Shown here one piece after another: positions 6,309 to 9,663 of a stretch of DNA of 9,663 nt (position 1 is its first letter; the number at the start of each line of letters is the position of its first letter). The stretch lies in contig JAVCCX010000070.1 in the NCBI GenBank assembly GCA_030765245.1, positions 1 to 9,663 on the forward strand, written 5' to 3'. A model generated the notes under the pieces. The model did not search any database. It had not been told where the DNA came from and saw nothing but the letters and a program-made list of their open reading frames with translations. The translations under genes and the position numbers were made by a program. The DNA comes from Candidatus Zophobacter franzmannii. GTDB taxonomy: Bacteria; Cloacimonadota; Cloacimonadia; Cloacimonadales; JAFGVF01.

Positions 6309-6904
6309 TAATTATCCTCCTGTGGACTTATAGATCCCGACTTTTGGGTATCGGAATAGGTTAATTTGTTTCTACTAGAAAAATCAACCATAGTCTGGTA
6401 ATCGTTATCGATATACATCTCGAGTAAATCTAGAACATCCAGACTAATTTTCGCAACTATCTTAAGTTCATCGGAACTGAACTTAGATAAGACATAATCC
6501 TTTAGATCATTCGATCCAGGATTATCAACACCAACTCTAATTCTTGGATAATCATTAGAGCCTTTTGATGTCTGTATAGACTTCAAACCATTATGACCGC
6601 CTGCACTTCCGCTTTTTCTAATTCGCACTGAACCTAATGGTAGGTTGATGTCATCAACTAAAACAATAAACTCATCTATATTAAATGAGGTTCTGATTGA
6701 AGTTAATGCATCACCACTAAGGTTCATATAGGTCTTTGGTTTCACAATCAGGCAATTGTGATACTCAATAAACTCATACTTGATACGCTTTTTGAATTTA
6801 AGCTCATGTTTTGATGCAAACTGGTTTGCAATCTCAAAACCAACATTATGTCTTGTATTGGTATATTTCTTACCAATATTTCCAAGGCAGATTATCAGTT
6901 TCAT
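6308..6904 (-). CDS. pth: Peptidyl-tRNA hydrolase
   Basis: Pth releases peptides from tRNAs dropped by stalled ribosomes, recycling the tRNA. The call uses the ATG start (198 residues, MKLIICLGNIG). A GTG immediately before it is an equally possible start, and only a weak GAG-type ribosome site lies upstream. Numbering from that GTG, the active-site set is present: N10 and H20 (TRHNVGFE), N62 in YMNLSG, D85 in VDDINLPLG, and the SAGGHNGLKSI loop with H105/N106. The usual GNPG near the N-terminus reads GNIG. After the conserved C-terminal helix, about 20 residues (roughly from SSRNKL to PQEDN) form a polar tail beyond the normal family end; this part of the gene also encodes a possible RNA structure (6329-6358). 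It overlaps rpsF by one base. Confidence 0.97.
   Translation of the reverse strand: MKLIICLGNIGKKYTNTRHNVGFEIANQFASKHELKFKKRIKYEFIEYHNCLIVKPKTYMNLSGDALTSIRTSFNIDEFIVLVDDINLPLGSVRIRKSGSAGGHNGLKSIQTSKGSNDYPRIRVGVDNPGSNDLKDYVLSKFSSDELKIVAKISLDVLDLLEMYIDNDYQTMVDFSSRNKLTYSDTQKSGSISPQEDN
6329..6358 (-). promoter_or_regulatory. Candidate S6:S18-responsive leader hairpin upstream of rpsF
   Basis: About 20-50 bases before the rpsF ATG, inside the non-conserved pth tail, the message can fold in two ways. One is a 7 bp stem (ATTCCGA with TCGGGAT, one G-U pair). The other has an ACCC/GGGAT stem with an A bulge and an outer UAU/AUA stem, which leaves UCCG in an internal loop. A stem with an exposed CCG is a known feature of the autoregulatory S6:S18 site ahead of rpsF in many bacteria. 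The match here is by eye only. Confidence 0.3.
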
Positions 6905-6934
6905 CACTAATTACACTCTATTACACAATTGTTC

Positions 6935-6950
6935 GACTAACAAGTTAGTC
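6935..6950 (-). repeat. Perfect inverted repeat with CUUG loop at the rplY stop codon
   Basis: The message strand reads GACTAACTTGTTAGTC, a 6 bp stem closing a CUUG tetraloop, a stable loop class. The TAA of rplY lies in the loop-side half of the stem. No T-run follows, so it is not a standard terminator; it may slow transcription or protect the 3' end in the 37-40 bases between rplY and pth. Confidence 0.45.
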
Positions 6951-7568
6951 TTCAGTAACTTCTTCAGTAACTTCGTCAGTTGCATCATCATCATCGTCAG
7001 TTTCTTCTTCGTCAGCCTTTCTTGGTGCATGTACAATTACAAGAGTAATGTCATCTGCAATGTTGAAAGTGAATTTCTCATGACTAAGGTCAGCAACATG
7101 AATTGAATCACCAATATTCAGAGCTGAAACATCAATCTCAATAGCTTCAGGAATGTCTTTAGGTAAACATGAAACTGGTAATTTGTGCATTAGTACATCA
7201 AGGTTACCACCAAGTTTGACACCTTCAGGCTCTCCTGTAACTGAGAGAGGGATATCGATAGTAATAGGTCTTCCCGGATGGAACTCAAGAAAGTCTACAT
7301 GAACTATTTCTCTTGTTACCGGGTGCATTTGCCTTGATTTAATGATAGTGTGAATTTCTTTCCCATCAACACTAACATAAAACAGAGCAGTTTCGCCAAT
7401 ACTCTTTTTATAGCTCTTCATGAAGCTAATCTTTTCAAGAGTAACGTGCTTTGCTTCTTCTCCACTGCCGTAAATAACTGCAGGGATGTTACCACTTTTC
7501 CGCAAATTCTTTACAGAAGATTTTTTCCTCTCAATTTCACGAATTTGTGCAGCGACTTTAAGTATCAT
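6945..7568 (-). CDS. rplY: 50S ribosomal protein L25, long (CTC/TL5) form
   Basis: L25 binds 5S rRNA on the large subunit. At 207 residues this is the two-domain CTC type. The N-terminal 5S-binding domain (about 1-92) contains RKSGNIPAVIYGSGE and the HPVTREIVHVDFLEF motif. The C-terminal beta domain (about 93-180) contains the IDIPLSVTGEPEGVKLGGNLDVL and DSIHVADL blocks. The last 25 residues are almost all acidic or Thr/Val (DEEETDDDDD...TEEVTED), partly encoded by a perfect 12-base tandem repeat. The ATG follows GGAGG with a 6-base spacer. It lies 17 bases after prs and 40 bases before the pth ATG; prs-rplY-pth is a common bacterial order. Confidence 0.97.
   Translation of the reverse strand: MILKVAAQIREIERKKSSVKNLRKSGNIPAVIYGSGEEAKHVTLEKISFMKSYKKSIGETALFYVSVDGKEIHTIIKSRQMHPVTREIVHVDFLEFHPGRPITIDIPLSVTGEPEGVKLGGNLDVLMHKLPVSCLPKDIPEAIEIDVSALNIGDSIHVADLSHEKFTFNIADDITLVIVHAPRKADEEETDDDDDATDEVTEEVTED
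6950..6973 (-). repeat. 12-base direct repeat (two copies) in the rplY tail
   Basis: The plus-strand unit CTTCAGTAACTT occurs twice in perfect tandem and a diverged copy (CGTCAGTTGCAT) follows. It encodes the repeated E-V-T-E units at the acidic C-terminus of L25, just before the stop codon. Confidence 0.85.
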
Positions 7569-7585
7569 CTGTTTCCTCCATTCTG

Positions 7586-8533
7586 TTATCGAAACAATAT
7601 ACTGAGGGATTCCTCAATATGGATTTTCTTTATTGCCATCGCTAGCATTTCTGCAATTGATAGCTGGACTATTTTATCACACTTTTCCTTTTCAGGTGTA
7701 AGTGGAATAGAATTCGTTATATATAATTTATCTATTGGAGATTTCTCTAAATTCTCTATTGCCTTGCCAGACAAAACACCATGTGAGCAAGCAGCGAAAA
7801 CTTTCTTTGCTCCGTTGGCTTTAACGGCGGCAGCAACCTTACACATACTTCCGCCGGTATCAATAATATCGTCAAATAGGATTGCAATCTTTCCTTCAAC
7901 ATCACCGATGATGTTTTGAAGTTCGGCATTGTCATCATTACCGGTACGCCTCTTATCACCTATTGCCAATCCGCACTCAAGTCTCTCGGCAAAAGATCGG
8001 GCTCTATTAGCACCACCCGAATCAGGGGAAACAACAACTAAATCTTCTCCCTTGAATTTATGCTTGAAATATCTAGCAAAAATTGGAGCAGACATAAGAT
8101 GGTCTACCGGAATATTGAAAAATCCCTGTATCTGATCTGCATGTAGATCAATTGTTGCAATTCTGCTAGCGCCAGCAACAGTAATCAAATCAGCTACTAA
8201 CTTGGCTGTAATTGGTACTCTTGGCTGATCTTTTTTATCAGATCTCGCGTAACCGAAATAGGGCATAACACAAGTGATTCTATTAGCCGAAGACCTTCTC
8301 AGAGCGTCAATAATGATTAATAACTCCATAAGGCTATCATTTACCGGAAAACAAGTGGGCTGAATTATGAAGACATCAGCACCGCGAACATTGTCCTTTA
8401 TTTTCACGAAAGATTCATCATTGGAAAACTTAAACAAATCTACTTGGGTCAAAGGTACTCCTGAATATTCGGAGACTTCTTTGGCTAACTTTAAATTAGC
8501 ATTTCCAGATATCAATTTCATTCTTGAATACAT
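7586..8533 (-). CDS. prs: Ribose-phosphate pyrophosphokinase (PRPP synthetase)
   Basis: Prs makes 5-phosphoribosyl-1-pyrophosphate from ribose 5-phosphate and ATP, the precursor of nucleotides, histidine, tryptophan and NAD. The 315 residues are standard length. Visible landmarks are FSNDESFVKIKDNVRG (36-51), the flexible-loop/ATP region YARSDKKDQPRVPITAKLVADL (95-116), the metal-binding DLHADQIQGFFNIPVDHL (129-146), SPDSGGANRARSFAERL (169-185), KRR (194-196) and the PRPP loop FDDIIDTGGS (220-229). Two starts are possible. The ATG used here overlaps ispE by 16 bases and has GGTGAT 5 bases upstream. An ATG four codons later overlaps the ispE stop as ATGA but has no ribosome site. The family's conserved region begins at the second (KLISGNANLKLA). 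Confidence 0.97.
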   Translation of the reverse strand: MYSRMKLISGNANLKLAKEVSEYSGVPLTQVDLFKFSNDESFVKIKDNVRGADVFIIQPTCFPVNDSLMELLIIIDALRRSSANRITCVMPYFGYARSDKKDQPRVPITAKLVADLITVAGASRIATIDLHADQIQGFFNIPVDHLMSAPIFARYFKHKFKGEDLVVVSPDSGGANRARSFAERLECGLAIGDKRRTGNDDNAELQNIIGDVEGKIAILFDDIIDTGGSMCKVAAAVKANGAKKVFAACSHGVLSGKAIENLEKSPIDKLYITNSIPLTPEKEKCDKIVQLSIAEMLAMAIKKIHIEESLSILFR

Positions 8534-9396
8534 TGTTTATCACCATTTATTGTACTAGTCTCACACACCCAATAATTGGATGCTCTAAACCTCTCTGCTG
8601 CTTCATGCATTAATTTCTCATCTTCAAAAAAACCTATGCATGTAGCACCACTTCCACTCATTATTGACTTTGCAGATCCACATTTATCAAGGTCTTTAAG
8701 AAGGGTATCGACCTCAACATACTCTTTACGAACACCTGGTTCTAAATCATTACATAAACTTTTCAAAGAGAGCCTATTTAGTGATTTACTATTGTCCGGC
8801 TGTTCGCTTTCACAGAAAAGAGAATATCCTTCTTTTGCAGAAATCTGAGTCCCTGGATTCACTAGTAAAATATTATCCCATTTAAACTCAGGAATTTCTT
8901 CAATTCTCTCACCACGACCAGTTCCTAAAGCTGACTTATATCTACTTAAAAAGAAGTTTAAATCACTACCAAACATAGCAGCAATCGTGTGTAATTCAAC
9001 ATCTTCTATTTCCAACTCCCAAATATCATTCAGAGTTAGAATAGTATATGCAGCATTACTACTACCTCCACCAAGACCAGCGGCAATAGGAATATGTTTA
9101 TCAATATAAATATCAATACCATAATGTGGCTTAAATTTATTCATCATAAACGAAGCAACTTTATGGACTATGTTATTCTCGCCGTCGAGATAACCTATGT
9201 TTGTCAAAACATTTACGTTTGGCTTTTCTGTCAATTGAAAAGTTATGGTATCAGCTAAGTTAACCAAAGAGAAAATCGTCTCTATCTTGTGAAAATTGTC
9301 GGGATACTTCCCGACAATTTTCAAGATAAGATTAATCTTTGCGTAGGAGCTTACTGAGGCCTTTTTTCTTAAGCTTCTTTGTAGCTTGCTCGCCAT
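8518..9396 (-). CDS. ispE: 4-diphosphocytidyl-2-C-methyl-D-erythritol kinase
   Basis: IspE phosphorylates CDP-methylerythritol with ATP in the MEP pathway to isoprenoid precursors. It is a GHMP kinase of 292 residues here. The motifs are YAKINLILKIVGKYPDNFHKIETIF (18-42, catalytic K20 and H36), the ATP loop PIAAGLGGGSSNAA (103-116), GSDLNFFL (143-150, catalytic D145; the family usually has GSDVPFFL) and MSGSGATCIGFF (246-257). The only ATG upstream of the YAKIN motif lies in the last tyrosine codon of the upstream kinase, giving about 12 residues more than usual before YAKIN and a 65-base gene overlap. No Shine-Dalgarno precedes it. A very long hairpin occupies codons 23-38 (see 9283-9328). 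The 3' end overlaps prs by 16 bases. Confidence 0.96.
   Translation of the reverse strand: MASKLQRSLRKKASVSSYAKINLILKIVGKYPDNFHKIETIFSLVNLADTITFQLTEKPNVNVLTNIGYLDGENNIVHKVASFMMNKFKPHYGIDIYIDKHIPIAAGLGGGSSNAAYTILTLNDIWELEIEDVELHTIAAMFGSDLNFFLSRYKSALGTGRGERIEEIPEFKWDNILLVNPGTQISAKEGYSLFCESEQPDNSKSLNRLSLKSLCNDLEPGVRKEYVEVDTLLKDLDKCGSAKSIMSGSGATCIGFFEDEKLMHEAAERFRASNYWVCETSTINGDKQCIQE
8539..8544 (-). promoter_or_regulatory. GGTGAT ribosome-binding site favouring the upstream prs start
   Basis: GGTGAT is complementary to the ATCACC part of the 16S rRNA tail and sits 5 bases before the ATG at 8531-8533. It is an off-centre Shine-Dalgarno, unlike the AGGAGG type seen elsewhere here. The alternative ATG at 8519-8521 has none. 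Confidence 0.5.
9283..9328 (-). repeat. Long hairpin-forming inverted repeat inside the ispE start region
   Basis: Arms 9291-9304 and 9309-9322 are perfectly complementary over 14 bp (plus strand GAAAATTGTCGGGA and TCCCGACAATTTTC) around a four-base loop. After a two-base bulge (9289-9290) a further 6 bp pair (9283-9288 with 9323-9328). In the message it starts three bases after the kinase TAA (9332-9334). The inner GC-rich stem is followed by AATTTT, vaguely terminator-like, but there is no proper T-run. Confidence 0.9.
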
Positions 9397-9663
9397 AGTA
9401 ATAGTAATAATAGTAATAGTAATAGTAATTATGTTTATACTTAGAATAGTATTTTTGAGTATATATCCCGTTTACAACGATTCCATCTATAGACTCATCA
9501 ATATTCTTGAATAACTCTTTAGTTCTTAAGAAAACTTGCTTTTCTGTCCTACCGATTCTGATTACGATAATCTTCATATCCACTTTCTTAGCAAGGATCA
9601 TTGCATCTGTAACTGCGACTACAGGTGGCGTATCAAAAACTATGTAATCATAATAGTCTTTAA
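9332..9663 (-). CDS. BY-type tyrosine autokinase of exopolysaccharide assembly, C-terminal part (5' partial)
   Basis: The last 109 residues are visible; the gene begins beyond the right edge. YDYIVFDTPPVVAVTDA is the Walker B segment and following helix of Wzc/CpsD/CapB-type bacterial tyrosine kinases. KIIVIRIGRTEKQVFLRTKELF and IDGIVVNGI are the next conserved strands of the same fold. The enzyme sits at the inner membrane, phosphorylates its own C-terminal tyrosines and controls polymerisation and export of capsule or exopolysaccharide. Here the tyrosine cluster is extreme: YYSKY and then 11 uninterrupted Tyr. A 20-residue Lys-rich tail (GEQATKKLKKKG...) follows; in most relatives the cluster is close to the end. 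The tail is encoded in the overlap with ispE. The Walker A motifs, transmembrane helices and Wzz domain, if present, lie outside the window. Confidence 0.9.
   Translation of the reverse strand, partial: KDYYDYIVFDTPPVVAVTDAMILAKKVDMKIIVIRIGRTEKQVFLRTKELFKNIDESIDGIVVNGIYTQKYYSKYKHNYYYYYYYYYYYGEQATKKLKKKGLSKLLRKD
9395..9427 (-). repeat. TAC/TAT microsatellite encoding an 11-tyrosine run
   Basis: Eleven tyrosine codons in a row, almost strictly alternating TAC-TAT with one TAT-TAT step. The hexanucleotide unit favours slippage; a six-base change would add or remove two tyrosines without breaking the frame. The last codon's AT plus the next G form the ispE ATG. Confidence 0.95.

Noticed and set aside
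7350..7919. 189-codon open frame on the plus strand across rplY and prs
   Set aside because: It lies antisense to two certain genes, matches no family I know, and straddles the rplY-prs junction. It is a by-product of codon use.

Overview
The window is a compact, AT-rich stretch of bacterial chromosome. One long co-directional gene train runs on the minus strand, from the right edge down to base 314. The C-terminal end of a single plus-strand gene converges on it from the left edge. Reading in the direction of transcription, the minus-strand order is: a BY-type tyrosine kinase of exopolysaccharide assembly (partial), ispE, prs, rplY, pth, rpsF, ssb, rpsR, a DUF2232 membrane protein, rplI, an unrecognised 10-helix membrane protein, a DUF721/DciA-like gene, rpe and ffh. 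Gaps between genes are at most about 45 bases and many neighbours overlap. A clear intrinsic terminator (259-288) ends the train just after ffh. I see no convincing internal promoter and no stretch above 300 bases without a gene.

Organism: the left-edge fragment ends in a FlgD-like / type IX secretion 'type A' sorting tail (VASGIYFYKV, then a basic residue and MILK end), which points to the FCB superphylum. Strong Shine-Dalgarno sequences (AGGAGG, GGAGG, AAGGAGG) precede many of the genes. That argues against typical Bacteroidota, which rarely use them, and would suit a lineage such as Cloacimonadota. This assignment is inference; no rRNA gene is present to confirm it.

Functions: most genes are core housekeeping. 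They cover translation (S6, S18, L9, L25, Pth), single-strand DNA protection (SSB), PRPP supply (Prs), isoprenoid synthesis (IspE), pentose phosphate interconversion (Rpe), co-translational membrane targeting (Ffh) and probably helicase loading (DUF721). Two polytopic membrane proteins of unknown role are embedded among them.

The most unusual part is the right end. The kinase ends in a run of 11 tyrosines encoded by a TAC/TAT microsatellite. The ispE start codon lies inside the last tyrosine codon, and the two genes overlap by 65 bases, including the conserved IspE YAKIN motif. A very long perfect hairpin (14 bp core plus 6 bp outer stem) begins 3 bases after the kinase stop codon, inside the ispE coding sequence. 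Other points of interest are a candidate S6:S18 leader structure in the non-conserved tail of pth, and an internal duplication in the unknown 10-helix membrane protein.
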